Of a stretch of DNA of 64,000 nt, positions 53,408 to 62,147 are shown one piece after another. The translations under genes were made by a program, and so were the position numbers. The number at the start of each line of letters is the position of its first letter. Within the stretch, counting starts at the first letter, position 1. The stretch comes from Bradyrhizobium lablabi. GTDB taxonomy: Bacteria; Pseudomonadota; Alphaproteobacteria; Rhizobiales; Xanthobacteraceae. The stretch spans positions 62,001-126,000 of the forward strand of contig NZ_JAFCLN010000010.1 of assembly GCF_018129385.1 (NCBI RefSeq), in the 5' to 3' direction. The notes under the pieces were generated by a model. That model did no database searches, was not told the DNA's origin, and saw only the letters and a program-made list of their open reading frames with translations.

Positions 53408-54109
53408 TCAGTCGCGTGCGATCCGCCCGAGATAATCCGACTTGCTGTACTGCATGTGATCGACGCATAGCTGCGCGAACGCCCAGCTATCGCGGCCCTT
53501 CAGCAGCTCGATCATCAGTTCGTGCTGGCGGCGCGACTGCGCGAGCCCTTCGGTGTCGGCGAGATTCTTCGCGCGCATCGGCAGCGTCAGGTTCATGTAG
53601 TCCTGCAACGAGCGGACCAGATAGGGATTGCCGCAGGCCGAGAACAGCGCGACGTGGAAGGCATCGTTCGCTTCGTGGATGCCGCGCAGATCCTGCGCAT
53701 CGGCCCGTTCGCAATATTGACGCTGCAATTCGGTCAGTTGATCGATCAGACTGTGTGGTGCGGGCAGGGGGATCATCAGCGCCGCCTGCCGCGTCAGCAT
53801 CTCGCGCACCTCGTAAATCTGGCGCACTTCGTCGGCGGAATAGAACCGCACCGTGGCACCGATGTTCTTCTCGCGCAGCACGATGCCCTGGCGTTCGAGC
53901 TGGAACAGCGCCTGGCGCACGAAGTGCCGGCTGGCGCCGTAGCGGCCCATCAGCGTGTCCTCGACCAGTCGCGAGCCCGGCGCGAACCGGCCGAAGATGA
54001 TATCCTCCTCCAGCCGGCGGATGACCTCGGCTTGCTCCTCCTCGCGCGATGGCGAGGAGACCTCCGGTGATACGGCCTGGGCTCGCATGGACGCTCGCTT
54101 TGCGATCAA
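53408..54109 (-). CDS. GntR-family regulator with FCD domain
   Basis: The protein has 233 residues; Met8 is an alternative start. The winged HTH (about 20-90) holds FGRFAPGSRLVEDTLMGRYG and SRHFVRQALFQLERQGIVLR. The FCD ligand domain follows with EANDAFHVALFSACGNPYLV and the metal-type His in SRRQHELMIELLKG. It is divergent from the IlvD/Edd dehydratase, and two ATTGWCAAT palindromes lie in the 150 bp between. It probably represses the sugar-acid genes until the acid binds. Confidence 0.9.
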   Translation of the reverse strand: MIAKRASMRAQAVSPEVSSPSREEEQAEVIRRLEEDIIFGRFAPGSRLVEDTLMGRYGASRHFVRQALFQLERQGIVLREKNIGATVRFYSADEVRQIYEVREMLTRQAALMIPLPAPHSLIDQLTELQRQYCERADAQDLRGIHEANDAFHVALFSACGNPYLVRSLQDYMNLTLPMRAKNLADTEGLAQSRRQHELMIELLKGRDSWAFAQLCVDHMQYSKSDYLGRIARD

Positions 54110-54137
54110 TCGCCTGAAATCAGCACGCGGTGGCGAG

Positions 54138-54148
54138 TATTGTCAATA
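54138..54148. promoter_or_regulatory. GntR-type operator palindrome 1
   Basis: TATTGTCAATA is a perfect palindrome around one central base, 29-39 bp upstream of the gntR start. Confidence 0.55.
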
Positions 54149-54201
54149 ATGCTGGGCTTTTTGCCGCACTCGCACCCGGTTCCGCGCTCGGATTATCGAG
54201 C

Positions 54202-54216
54202 ATTGACAATAATTGT
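54202..54216. promoter_or_regulatory. GntR-type operator palindrome 2
   Basis: ATTGACAATAATTGT contains ATTGACAAT, the reverse complement of the first site, and the overlapping perfect palindrome ACAAT-A-ATTGT. The ATTGWCAAT centres of the two sites are 63 bp apart, six helical turns. It is 44-58 bp upstream of the dehydratase start. Confidence 0.55.
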
Positions 54217-54259
54217 GCAGCCTCCTTTAGTGAGCGCCAAACGAAGGAAATAAAAAATC

Positions 54260-55966
54260 ATGGCTGACGACGGGCTTCGCAAGGGACTGGCAAGTTACGG
54301 CGATGCGGGCTTTTCGCTGTTCCTGCGCAAGGCCTTCATCAAGGCGATGGGCTATTCCGACGACGCGCTCAACCGCCCGATCGTCGGCATCACCAACACC
54401 TATAGCGACTACAATCCCTGCCACGGCAACGTTCCCCAGATCATCGAGGCCGTAAAGCGCGGCGTGATGCTGTCGGGTGCGATGCCTATGGTGTTCCCGA
54501 CCATCTCGATCGCGGAAAGCTTTTCGCATCCGACCTCGATGTATCTGCGCAATCTGATGGCGATGGATACCGAGGAGATGATCCGTGCCCAGCCGATGGA
54601 CGCCATCGTCGTGATCGGCGGCTGCGACAAGACGCTGCCGGCGCAGATCATGGCGGCTATCAGCGCCGATCTGCCCACCGTCGTCATTCCGGTGGGGCCG
54701 ATGGTGGTCGGCCATCACAAGGGCGAGGTGCTGGGCGCCTGCACCGATTGCCGCAGGCTGTGGGCAAAATATCGCGCCGGCGAGATCGACGACAGCGAGA
54801 TCGACGCCGTCAACGGCCGCCTCGCGCCTTCGGTCGGTACCTGCATGGTGATGGGCACCGCGAGCACGATGGCCTGCATCACCGAAGCGATGGGCCTGTC
54901 GCTGCCGATGAGCGCGACCATCCCCGCGCCGCATGCCGAGCGTTTCCGCTCGGCGGAAGCGAGCGGCAGGGTGGCCGCCGCGATGGCCAAGGCGAAGGGG
55001 CCGAAGCCGAGCGAGTTCCTGACCGCGTCGTCGTTCCGCAACGCGCAGGTCGTGATGCAGGCGATCGGCGGCTCCACCAACGGTCTGATCCATCTCACCG
55101 CAATTGCCCATCGCACCAAGCACAAGGTCGATCTCGATGCGTTCGACAAGCTCGGCCGCGAGGTGCCGGTACTGATCGACCTCAAGCCGTCGGGCGAGCA
55201 TTATATGGAACACTTCCATCATGCCGGCGGCGTGCCGAAGCTGATGAAGCAACTTGGGGATCTCATCGATCTCGATGCGAAGACGATCACCGGTGCAACG
55301 CTGCGCGAGATCGTTGCCGGGGCAGAAGAAGTGCCGGGGCAGGATGCGATCCGCTCCAAGGATGATCCGATCAAGCGCGAAGGCGCGATGGCGATCCTGC
55401 ATGGCAATCTCGCGCCGCGCGGTGCGGTGATAAAACAATCGGCGGCAAGCCCGAAGCTGCTACAGCATACCGGGCGCGCCGTGGTGTTCGAATCCGTCGA
55501 GGACATGACGTTGCGGGTCGACGATCCCGCGCTCGACGTCAGCGCCGACGACGTGCTGGTGTTGCGCAACGCCGGCCCCAAGGGCGCGCCGGGCATGCCG
55601 GAAGCCGGCTATCTGCCGATCCCGAAGAAGCTGGCGCGCGGCGGTACCAAGGACATGGTGCGGATCTCGGATGCGCGCATGAGCGGTACCGCGTTTGGCA
55701 CCATCGTGCTGCACATCACGCCGGAATCAGCCGTCGGCGGTCCGCTTGCGCTGGTGAAGAACGGCGACATGATCCGGCTCGATGTAGCCAAGCGCAGCAT
55801 TGATCTCTTGGTCGACGATGCCGAACTGGAAAAACGCCGTGCGGCGCTAAAACCTGCGAAGACACCGGGCTGGGCGCAGCGCGGCTATGCGCACCTGTTC
55901 CACGAAACGATCCTGCAGGCCGACGAAGGCTGCGATTTCGACTTCATGCGCGAGAACGGCAAGTAG
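54260..55966 (+). CDS. IlvD/Edd-family dehydratase, probably for sugar acids
   Basis: The protein has 568 residues. The Fe-S cysteines are Cys54 (NPCHGNVPQII), Cys122 (VIGGCDKTLPAQ) and Cys195 (GTCMVMGTASTM), and the C-terminal half carries RISDARMSGTAFGTIVLHI. The protein is the short type seen in arabinonate, xylonate and galactonate dehydratases rather than the amino-acid enzyme IlvD. It removes water from an aldonic acid to give a 2-keto-3-deoxy acid. GAAGGAA stands before the ATG. The divergent GntR gene is its likely regulator. Confidence 0.87.
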   Translation: MADDGLRKGLASYGDAGFSLFLRKAFIKAMGYSDDALNRPIVGITNTYSDYNPCHGNVPQIIEAVKRGVMLSGAMPMVFPTISIAESFSHPTSMYLRNLMAMDTEEMIRAQPMDAIVVIGGCDKTLPAQIMAAISADLPTVVIPVGPMVVGHHKGEVLGACTDCRRLWAKYRAGEIDDSEIDAVNGRLAPSVGTCMVMGTASTMACITEAMGLSLPMSATIPAPHAERFRSAEASGRVAAAMAKAKGPKPSEFLTASSFRNAQVVMQAIGGSTNGLIHLTAIAHRTKHKVDLDAFDKLGREVPVLIDLKPSGEHYMEHFHHAGGVPKLMKQLGDLIDLDAKTITGATLREIVAGAEEVPGQDAIRSKDDPIKREGAMAILHGNLAPRGAVIKQSAASPKLLQHTGRAVVFESVEDMTLRVDDPALDVSADDVLVLRNAGPKGAPGMPEAGYLPIPKKLARGGTKDMVRISDARMSGTAFGTIVLHITPESAVGGPLALVKNGDMIRLDVAKRSIDLLVDDAELEKRRAALKPAKTPGWAQRGYAHLFHETILQADEGCDFDFMRENGK

Positions 55967-55979
55967 GTCGCTTAACCGC

Positions 55980-56005
55980 GTCGTCCTGGCGAAGGCCGGG
56001 ACGAC
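55980..56005. terminator. Hairpin between convergent genes (single arm of the MITE-like repeat)
   Basis: GTCGTCCTGGC pairs with GCCGGGACGAC (one G-T pair) around a short loop. It lies between the dehydratase stop and the phosphatase stop and can end both transcripts. Confidence 0.5.
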
Positions 56006-56007
56006 AG

Positions 56008-56586
56008 CTACACGGCTTCTACCGTCCACGCATCGGCCGTGCGCACATAGCGAAACGGCTTGCCGTGGCCGTTCTTGAAGAAACTGCCGGTCAGGGTCTG
56101 CGCCATCGATTGCATCACGGCGTCGTGGCAGACGAACAGGATTTCGTCCTGCGGATGGCGGTCGAGCCATTGGCTGATGGAGCGCAGCCCGCGCGAGGCG
56201 ACGTCGGCCCACGGTTCGGAATCCGCCGGCAGCATGTCGACCAGCCCCTGCGCATTGCTGGCGCCATGCTGCATCATCAATTCGCGAACCGGCCTGCCTT
56301 CGAAGCTGCCGAAATTCAGCTCGATCAGGCCCCGATCGATCGTGACGGTCCTGGATGCAATGTTGGCGATGATCTCCGCGGTCTGCACCGCACGCAGCAG
56401 GGGACTTGAGACGATGTGGCCAAGTACAACGGCGCGCAACTTCTCCGCGGCGGCATGCGCCTGTGCGATGCCGTCGTCGTTCAGGGGATTGTCGGTATGT
56501 CCCTGAAACAGGCCCTGCCGGTTCCAGTCGGTCGCGCCATGGCGCAGGCAGATGAACGAGCGCGGTGGTGTTGTGAACGAATTCAT
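56008..56586 (-). CDS. Histidine phosphatase (phosphoglycerate mutase-like)
   Basis: About 193 residues from the ATG at 56586; a longer frame exists but that part lies inside the crotonase gene. The phosphate pocket is FICLRHGATDWNRQGLFQGH with the phospho-accepting His, followed by SSPLLRAVQTAEII, and the second His is in ILFVCHDAVMQ. The family includes phosphoglycerate mutases, fructose-2,6-bisphosphatases and cobalamin phosphatases (CobC). The start overlaps the stop of the crotonase gene in an ATGA junction, so the two are translated together. Confidence 0.87.
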   Translation of the reverse strand: MNSFTTPPRSFICLRHGATDWNRQGLFQGHTDNPLNDDGIAQAHAAAEKLRAVVLGHIVSSPLLRAVQTAEIIANIASRTVTIDRGLIELNFGSFEGRPVRELMMQHGASNAQGLVDMLPADSEPWADVASRGLRSISQWLDRHPQDEILFVCHDAVMQSMAQTLTGSFFKNGHGKPFRYVRTADAWTVEAV

Positions 56587-57359
56587 TTCGACTTGCTGGT
56601 GAACTTCTTCACCGCCACGCGAAACTCCTCGGTGTGCATGGCGCCGATGATACGGTCCTCTTCGGCATCGAGCTGCTGCCTGGTCGGCGTGGTCGCGGCC
56701 TGGTAGATCAGCGATTTGGTGCCGGCGATCGCGGCTGGAGGGTTTTGCGCCAGGCGCTCGGCGAATTGCCGCGTTGCCGCCTTCAGTTCCGTGGCGGGCA
56801 CCACCTTGGCAACCAGGCCCCACTCGTAAGCCTGCTGCGCGGTGAAGGAGTCTTCCGCCAGGAAAATCTGGAGTGCGCGGCGCACGCCGACGGTGCCGGG
56901 GATACCGACGGTGGAGCCGCCATCCGGCGACACGCCGATCTTGGCATAGGCCGGCGTGAACTTGGCGTCTTCCGCGGCGATGCAGAGATCGGTGACGAAG
57001 GCGAGCCCCATGCCGGCGCCGGCCGCCGAGCCGTGCACGCTCGACAGCACGATCTTTGGCATCCGCCGCACCGTCTCGATGAAGGCGTGATAGTGCTTCA
57101 ACAATTCGCCGACCACGGGCGCAATGTTATCGGCTTCTGCCGCGGCGCCGATGGTCTGGAGATCGCCGCCCGCGCTGAAGGCGCGGCCTTCGCCTTCGAT
57201 CACAAGCACGCGGATGTCGTTATTGGCCTCAACCTCGGCGCCGAGCTGTTCCAGCTTTTGCGCGATCGCAAGGTTGACCGAGTTGAACGCCTGCGGCCGG
57301 TTGAGCGTGATGGTCGCGATCGGGCCGTCGATTCGGAGTAGCGCAGGCTCATCTGACAT
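56583..57359 (-). CDS. Enoyl-CoA hydratase/isomerase family protein
   Basis: The protein has 258 residues of crotonase fold with oxyanion-hole segments RAFSAGGDLQTI and SSVHGSAAGAGMGLAFVTDL. The hydratase glutamates are not present (Gly118 and Ala137 at the matching places), but Asp146 in VSPDGGSTVG stands where isomerases of the PaaG type hold an acidic residue. An isomerase or a related acyl-CoA reaction is therefore more likely than hydration. It is the first gene of a pair with the histidine phosphatase. Confidence 0.88.
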   Translation of the reverse strand: MSDEPALLRIDGPIATITLNRPQAFNSVNLAIAQKLEQLGAEVEANNDIRVLVIEGEGRAFSAGGDLQTIGAAAEADNIAPVVGELLKHYHAFIETVRRMPKIVLSSVHGSAAGAGMGLAFVTDLCIAAEDAKFTPAYAKIGVSPDGGSTVGIPGTVGVRRALQIFLAEDSFTAQQAYEWGLVAKVVPATELKAATRQFAERLAQNPPAAIAGTKSLIYQAATTPTRQQLDAEEDRIIGAMHTEEFRVAVKKFTSKSK

Positions 57360-57415
57360 GGGCAGGCCTTGGGGTGAGAGGGCTGGGGCGGGCAGTTAAA
57401 TCCCAGAAGGAGACA

Positions 57416-57545
57416 GGTGACAATCCCGGGGAAGTCTGCAAGACTTTCCCGTCACCGTTCGCAGAGCGCACGAGCCGCTCTGTGCCGGGAGGCGACAATG
57501 CCTCCATCCGGGAGGGTGCGGCCACGAGCGCCGAAACCCCGGATG
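57416..57545. ncRNA. Candidate structured RNA or complex repeat in a divergent promoter region
   Basis: Four paired elements follow one another. GGTGAC/GTCACC (57416-57421 and 57451-57456) encloses the bulge AATCCC and a 10-bp stem GGGGAAGTCT-gca-AGACTTTCCC. CGCAGAGCG pairs with CGCTCTGTG. GGAGGC-gacaat-GCCTCC is a perfect stem. CATCCGGG (57505-57512) pairs with CCCGGATG (57538-57545) around GCGCCGAAA. It lies between a crotonase gene (minus) and a flavoprotein gene (plus), so either could be served. I could not match it to a known riboswitch. Confidence 0.4.
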
Positions 57546-57591
57546 AAGCAGGCAAGCACCAACATCGGCGAAGAGGGGGACGTCACCAGCG

Positions 57592-58812
57592 ATGACGGCA
57601 GGACCTGTTGTGATCGTCGGCGCGGGCCATGCGGGCTTTCAGCTCGCGGCGTCGCTGCGGCAAAGCGGCTTTGACGGGCGCATCGCGCTGCTCAATGACG
57701 AGGGCCATCTGCCCTATCAGCGGCCGCCATTGTCAAAGGCCTATCTGAAGGGAACCGGCGGACCGGATACCCTGATGTTCCGGCCGGAAAAGTTCTATCA
57801 CGACCAGCACATCGACCTGATCGTGGACCGTGCGGTATCGATCGACCGTGCCGCGCGCAAGGTTGCACTCGCCTCCGGTGCGCCGCTCGCCTATGGCCAC
57901 TTGGTGCTTGCGACCGGCGCGCGCAACCGCCTGCTGGATATCCCCAACGCCAACCTCGAAGCGGTGCGCTATTTGCGTACGCTCGACGAGAGCGAAGCGC
58001 TGCGGCACCGGCTCACGGCGGGCCAGCGCGTCGTCGTCATCGGCGCCGGTTTTATCGGCCTGGAATTTGCCGCGACCGCGCGTGCCAAGGGACTCGAAGT
58101 GGACGTGATCGAACTCGGCGTCCGCGTGATGGCGCGTGCGGTCACCGCCGAAATCTCGGAATATTTTCAGTTGAAGCACACCGCCGCCGGTATCCGCATT
58201 CATCTCGGCGTGCAGGTCACCAGCATCGAGAGCGACGGCGACAAGGTGACCGGCGTCAGTCTCAATGACGGCCGCCACATCCCGGCTGACCTCGTGGTGG
58301 TGGGCGTCGGCGTGTTGCCCAATGTCGAGCTCGCGGCGGAGGCGGGCCTCCCGGTCGCATCCGGCATCATCGTCAATGATCACCTGCTGACCGCGGACGA
58401 GAACATTTCCGCGGTCGGGGACTGTGCGCTCTATGCCAGCCACCGTTTCGGCGGCTCGCTGCGGCTGGAGTCCGTGCAGAACGCCACCGACCACGCCCGC
58501 TGCGTCGCGGCGCGCCTGACCGGCAAGACCGAGATCTATGACGGCATGCCCTGGTTCTGGAGCGACCAGGGCCCCGACAAGTTACAGATGGTGGGCCTGA
58601 CCACCGGCTACGACCGCGTCGTCGTGCGCGGCGACCGCGAGCAGGGGCAGTTCTCCGTCTTCTGCTACAAATCCGGGCAACTCGTCGGCATCGAATCCGT
58701 CAACCGGGCCGGCGATCACATGTTCGGACGGCGGCTGCTCGGCGCGCATGGTTCGATCACGCCGGAGCAGGCAGGTGATCCCGGCTTCGATCTGAAGAGC
58801 GCGCTGACTTGA
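57592..58812 (+). CDS. FAD-dependent ferredoxin reductase-type oxidoreductase
   Basis: The protein has 406 residues with FAD motif VVIVGAGHAGFQLAASLRQ and GHLPYQRPPLSKAYLKG, the NAD(P)H motif VVVIGAGFIGLEFAATARAKG (split), and ENISAVGDCALYASH. The C-terminal dimer domain has MPWFWSDQGPDKLQMVGL. This is the rubredoxin/putidaredoxin-reductase class that feeds ferredoxins for P450s or ring-hydroxylating dioxygenases. No ferredoxin or oxygenase is adjacent, so its partner is elsewhere. The ribosome site is weak (GAGGGGG 13 bases upstream). Confidence 0.9.
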   Translation: MTAGPVVIVGAGHAGFQLAASLRQSGFDGRIALLNDEGHLPYQRPPLSKAYLKGTGGPDTLMFRPEKFYHDQHIDLIVDRAVSIDRAARKVALASGAPLAYGHLVLATGARNRLLDIPNANLEAVRYLRTLDESEALRHRLTAGQRVVVIGAGFIGLEFAATARAKGLEVDVIELGVRVMARAVTAEISEYFQLKHTAAGIRIHLGVQVTSIESDGDKVTGVSLNDGRHIPADLVVVGVGVLPNVELAAEAGLPVASGIIVNDHLLTADENISAVGDCALYASHRFGGSLRLESVQNATDHARCVAARLTGKTEIYDGMPWFWSDQGPDKLQMVGLTTGYDRVVVRGDREQGQFSVFCYKSGQLVGIESVNRAGDHMFGRRLLGAHGSITPEQAGDPGFDLKSALT

Positions 58813-58820
58813 ACCGCCGG

Positions 58821-59756
58821 CTACGGGTCGGCACGCGGCGGACGACCCGCTGAGAGAAGCGCCTTGACTTCCGCCGCCGTCGGCATTGACGGCCCGGCGC
58901 CCATCCGCTGCACGCAAATCGACGCGGCGGTGTTGGCGTACGCCAGCGCATAGGGAATTGTGTTTCCGCTCGCAAGCTGCGCCGCAAACGCGCCGACAAA
59001 GCAGTCGCCGGCGCCGGTGGTGTCGACGGCCTGCACCTTGCGTCCCGCGATCGGCAGCGGCTGGCCATCAATCAGCGCTATCGCGCCGCGTTCGCCGAGC
59101 GTTACGCAAACGATCTTGTCGCCGGTGCTCAGGGATCTGACAGCCTCGACGAGGCGGGCGGGGTTGCCGGTGCCGGAAAATTCAGTGGCGGTGAGAAAGC
59201 CGAGTTCGCTTTCGTTGAGGATGAGGATATCGACGAGATCGAGCAATTCGGCGCTACATGCCATGGCGGGCGCCGGGTTGAGGATTGTCGCTGCGCCTGC
59301 CGCGCGGGCACGTTCAAAGAGCGCCAATATCGCGGGCAAGGGAATTTCGAACTGGCTGACCGCGACGTCGTCTTCCGTCAACGAGGCCGCGGCGACATCG
59401 TCTGCGTCCACCCTCGCATTGGCGCCGGGCACGACGACGATGGTGTTGTCGGCTTTGGCGACGGTGATGATCGCCGTCCCGGTGTGAGCGCCCGGTGTTT
59501 CCTTGACGAGGCTGAGATCGACGCCCTGCGAGCCGAGAAATGCCTTCAGCTCATTTCCGAAGGCATCATCGCCAACCCGCCCGATCAGGCTCGTCGGCAC
59601 GCCCTGTTTGGCTGATGACACCGCCTGATTGGCGCCCTTGCCGCCGGGGAAGTACAGCACCTGCCTGCCCGCAACGGTCTCGCCGATTTTGGGATGCCGC
59701 TCTGCGGTCGCCACCACATCCATGTTGATGCTGCCGGCGACGAAAACCCGCCCCAT
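58821..59756 (-). CDS. rbsK: Ribokinase
   Basis: The protein has 311 residues of the PfkB fold. It begins VFVAGSINMDVVATAERHPK, and the substrate loop is YFPGGKGANQAVSSAKQGV, the wording of ribokinases. The catalytic anion hole and base are in VDTTGAGDCFVGAFAAQLAS. It phosphorylates ribose or a related sugar. It lies 18 bp downstream of the other PfkB kinase gene, most likely in one operon. No ribose transporter is near. Confidence 0.87.
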   Translation of the reverse strand: MGRVFVAGSINMDVVATAERHPKIGETVAGRQVLYFPGGKGANQAVSSAKQGVPTSLIGRVGDDAFGNELKAFLGSQGVDLSLVKETPGAHTGTAIITVAKADNTIVVVPGANARVDADDVAAASLTEDDVAVSQFEIPLPAILALFERARAAGAATILNPAPAMACSAELLDLVDILILNESELGFLTATEFSGTGNPARLVEAVRSLSTGDKIVCVTLGERGAIALIDGQPLPIAGRKVQAVDTTGAGDCFVGAFAAQLASGNTIPYALAYANTAASICVQRMGAGPSMPTAAEVKALLSAGRPPRADP

Positions 59757-59774
59757 GCCGTCCCCCGTGCGGCG

Positions 59775-60671
59775 CTATTCGGCTGCGACCTGAAACTCTT
59801 GTCTCACGGCTTCGATGTCGGCAGTCGTCGGCAACCCCGCTTCGTTGCCGAGCTTCTGGATTTTATAGGTCGAGGCGGCGCGCGCAAACTCGAAATGCTG
59901 CTGCCAGTCCTTTTCGGGATGCGCAAGGTAGGAATAGACATAGGCGCCGTGGAAGACGTCGCCGGCGCCGTTGGTGTCGATCACGCGATGGCGCGGGATC
60001 GGCAATGCGGGCAGGCGCTTCACCTCGCCGCGCTCGTCGTACCAGAGCAGGCCGTGCTCGCCCATGGTGACGCCGCCGATGCGGCAGCCGCGGCTCTTCA
60101 GGTAATCGAGCATGCTGTCGGGCGTCTTGTCCATTTGCTCGCACAGCCGTTCGGCGACGATGGCGACATCGATGAATTGCAATAGTTCGTGTGTATTGGT
60201 GCGCAGACCACCGCCGTCCAGCGAGGTCAGGATGCCGGCCTCGCGGCACAGCTTTGCATAGTGGATCGCCGCATCGGGCTGATGGCCGTCGACATGCAGC
60301 ACGCGGCAGCCCGTCATGTTCAGGACCGGAAAGGGGTGGATGTGCTCGTCGTCGCGGCAGCGCACGATCGCCCGCTTGCCGTCCTTTGGCATGATGAAGG
60401 AGAGCGAAGAGGTCTTGACCTTCCGCGGATGGATCGAGATGCCGTATTTGGTCGCCATGTCCTGAAACATCCGGCCGAGCCAGTCGTTGGCAATGGTGGC
60501 GATCAGGTCCGGCTCGACGCCGAGCTTGGCGCAGCAGAAGGCCGCGGTCACCGCATTGCCGCCGAACGACACCGCATAGTCGGAGGCGACGTGTTTCTCG
60601 TCGCCGGTCGGCATGTGGTCGGTGATGAAGGTGACGTCGATATAGGTCTGTCCGATAAAGAGAGCCTGCAT
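59775..60671 (-). CDS. PfkB-family sugar kinase
   Basis: The protein has 298 residues. The substrate end reads VSFGGNAVTAAFCCAKLGVE and the catalytic end VIDTNGAGDVFHGAYVYSYL, with Asp as the base. It is related to sulfofructose, 2-keto-3-deoxy-gluconate and ribokinase-like kinases, and I cannot name the substrate. It is the first gene of a two-kinase operon and is divergent from the glutamate dehydrogenase family gene. A GCTAA-caga-TTAGC repeat (60707-60720) lies 36 bp upstream of its start. Confidence 0.87.
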   Translation of the reverse strand: MQALFIGQTYIDVTFITDHMPTGDEKHVASDYAVSFGGNAVTAAFCCAKLGVEPDLIATIANDWLGRMFQDMATKYGISIHPRKVKTSSLSFIMPKDGKRAIVRCRDDEHIHPFPVLNMTGCRVLHVDGHQPDAAIHYAKLCREAGILTSLDGGGLRTNTHELLQFIDVAIVAERLCEQMDKTPDSMLDYLKSRGCRIGGVTMGEHGLLWYDERGEVKRLPALPIPRHRVIDTNGAGDVFHGAYVYSYLAHPEKDWQQHFEFARAASTYKIQKLGNEAGLPTTADIEAVRQEFQVAAE

Positions 60672-60887
60672 TCGTCTTCCATGGGCTGAGGGTGGTCCCG
60701 CCCGGCGCTAACAGATTAGCACCGCTTATCGCCGTTGATCGCTGAAAATATTCGCAAAACCTGCCGTCTTTATGTCTTGAGAAGGCCGTGCCGGCGGACT
60801 ACCACCAATGCGACGCATTGCCGGAAAGGCATAACGCGCGGCCGGGCGCTTTGGTTTCCGGCCCTTTGGCGTCCACAGGGGGGAAGC

Positions 60888-62147
60888 ATGACCGTCTATT
60901 CCGGTCCCGTGTTCGACATGGCGGTAAGCCAGTTCAACGTCATCGCCAATCATCTCGAAATACCGATGGACGAGCGCGAGCGTATCCTGATGCCGAAGCG
61001 CTCGGTCACCGTGTCCTGCCCGATCCACCGCGACGACGGGACGGTGGCGGTGTTCGAAGGCTATCGCGTGCAGCATCATCTCACCATGGGCCCGACCAAG
61101 GGCGGCACGCGCTTTGCTCCCACCGTCGACATCGGCGAGGTCGCAGCGCTCGCCATCTGGATGAGCTGGAAATGCGCGCTGGCGGGGCTGCCTTATGGCG
61201 GCGCCAAGGGCGGGGTGAATGTCGATCTCTCGACCATTTCCAAACGCGAGTTGGAGGCGCTGTCACGCCGCTACATGCAGGAGATGATTCCCTTCGTCGG
61301 ACCGCACACCGACGTGATGGCGCCCGACATGGGCACCAACGAGCAGGTGATGGCCTGGTTCATGGACACCTATTCCATGTACCAGGGGCAAACCGTGACC
61401 GAGATCGTCACCGGCAAGCCGGTAGCTTCCGGCGGCACGCTCGGCCGGCGCGAGGCGACGGGGCGCGGCGTGGCCTATCTTGCCAGGCGCGTGATGAAGG
61501 AGCTTTCGATCAATCCGGGCACTGCCAGCGCCGTGATCCAGGGATTTGGCAATGTCGGCTCCTATGCCGCGCTGGAATTGCATCAATACGGGCTGAAGGT
61601 GATCGCGGTGAGCGACCATACCGGCGCGCTCCACGATGCGAATGGCCTCGATATTCCGGCCCTGATGCGGCATGCGACGAGCCATGGCAGCATCGCCGGC
61701 TTCTCCAATCAGCTTCACTTCGACCCCGCTCAGATCCTCACGCTGCCCTGCGACGTGCTGGTGCCGGCGGCCCTGGAGCGCGTCATTGATGCAAAAATTG
61801 CTGAAAATTTGAAGTGCCGGATCCTCGCCGAAGGCGCCAACGGGCCGACCACGCCGGAGGCAGACATGGTGCTCGACAAGCGGCGCAACGAGATTTTCGT
61901 GATCCCGGACATCCTCTGCAATTCCGGCGGCGTGGTCGTCAGCTATTTCGAATGGGTGCAGGATCTCCAGCAATTGTTCTGGGAGGAGGAGGAGGTGACG
62001 ACGCGCGAATACAAGATCCTCGATCGCGCGTTCGACACGATGATGAAGCGGGCCAATGCCGACAAGATCCCGCACCGCACGGCAGCGATGGCGGTCGGCG
62101 TCGAAAAGGTCCGCGCCGCCAAGAACACGCGGGGACTGTTTCCGTGA
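60888..62147 (+). CDS. Glu/Leu/Phe/Val dehydrogenase family enzyme
   Basis: About 419 residues from the ATG at 60888, with GGGGGGAAG upstream. The substrate-binding parts are GPTKGGTRFAPTVDIGEVAA and LPYGGAKGGVNVDLS with the catalytic Lys, and the NAD fold is AVIQGFGNVGSYAALELHQYG (split). Length and wording fit hexameric catabolic glutamate dehydrogenase. It deaminates glutamate to 2-oxoglutarate with NAD, or the reverse. It overlaps the VOC gene by four bases, and 216 bp of spacer precede it. Confidence 0.9.
   Translation: MTVYSGPVFDMAVSQFNVIANHLEIPMDERERILMPKRSVTVSCPIHRDDGTVAVFEGYRVQHHLTMGPTKGGTRFAPTVDIGEVAALAIWMSWKCALAGLPYGGAKGGVNVDLSTISKRELEALSRRYMQEMIPFVGPHTDVMAPDMGTNEQVMAWFMDTYSMYQGQTVTEIVTGKPVASGGTLGRREATGRGVAYLARRVMKELSINPGTASAVIQGFGNVGSYAALELHQYGLKVIAVSDHTGALHDANGLDIPALMRHATSHGSIAGFSNQLHFDPAQILTLPCDVLVPAALERVIDAKIAENLKCRILAEGANGPTTPEADMVLDKRRNEIFVIPDILCNSGGVVVSYFEWVQDLQQLFWEEEEVTTREYKILDRAFDTMMKRANADKIPHRTAAMAVGVEKVRAAKNTRGLFP

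Noticed and set aside
57416..57545. Cobalamin, glycine, SAH riboswitch or SRP RNA
   Set aside because: I compared the conserved cores from memory and none fits: the B12 box, the glycine core and the GGAAGCAG SRP loop are all absent.
57349..57555. A 68-codon minus-strand frame across the structured spacer
   Set aside because: It overlaps the crotonase start, and the sequence is better explained by the stem-loops.
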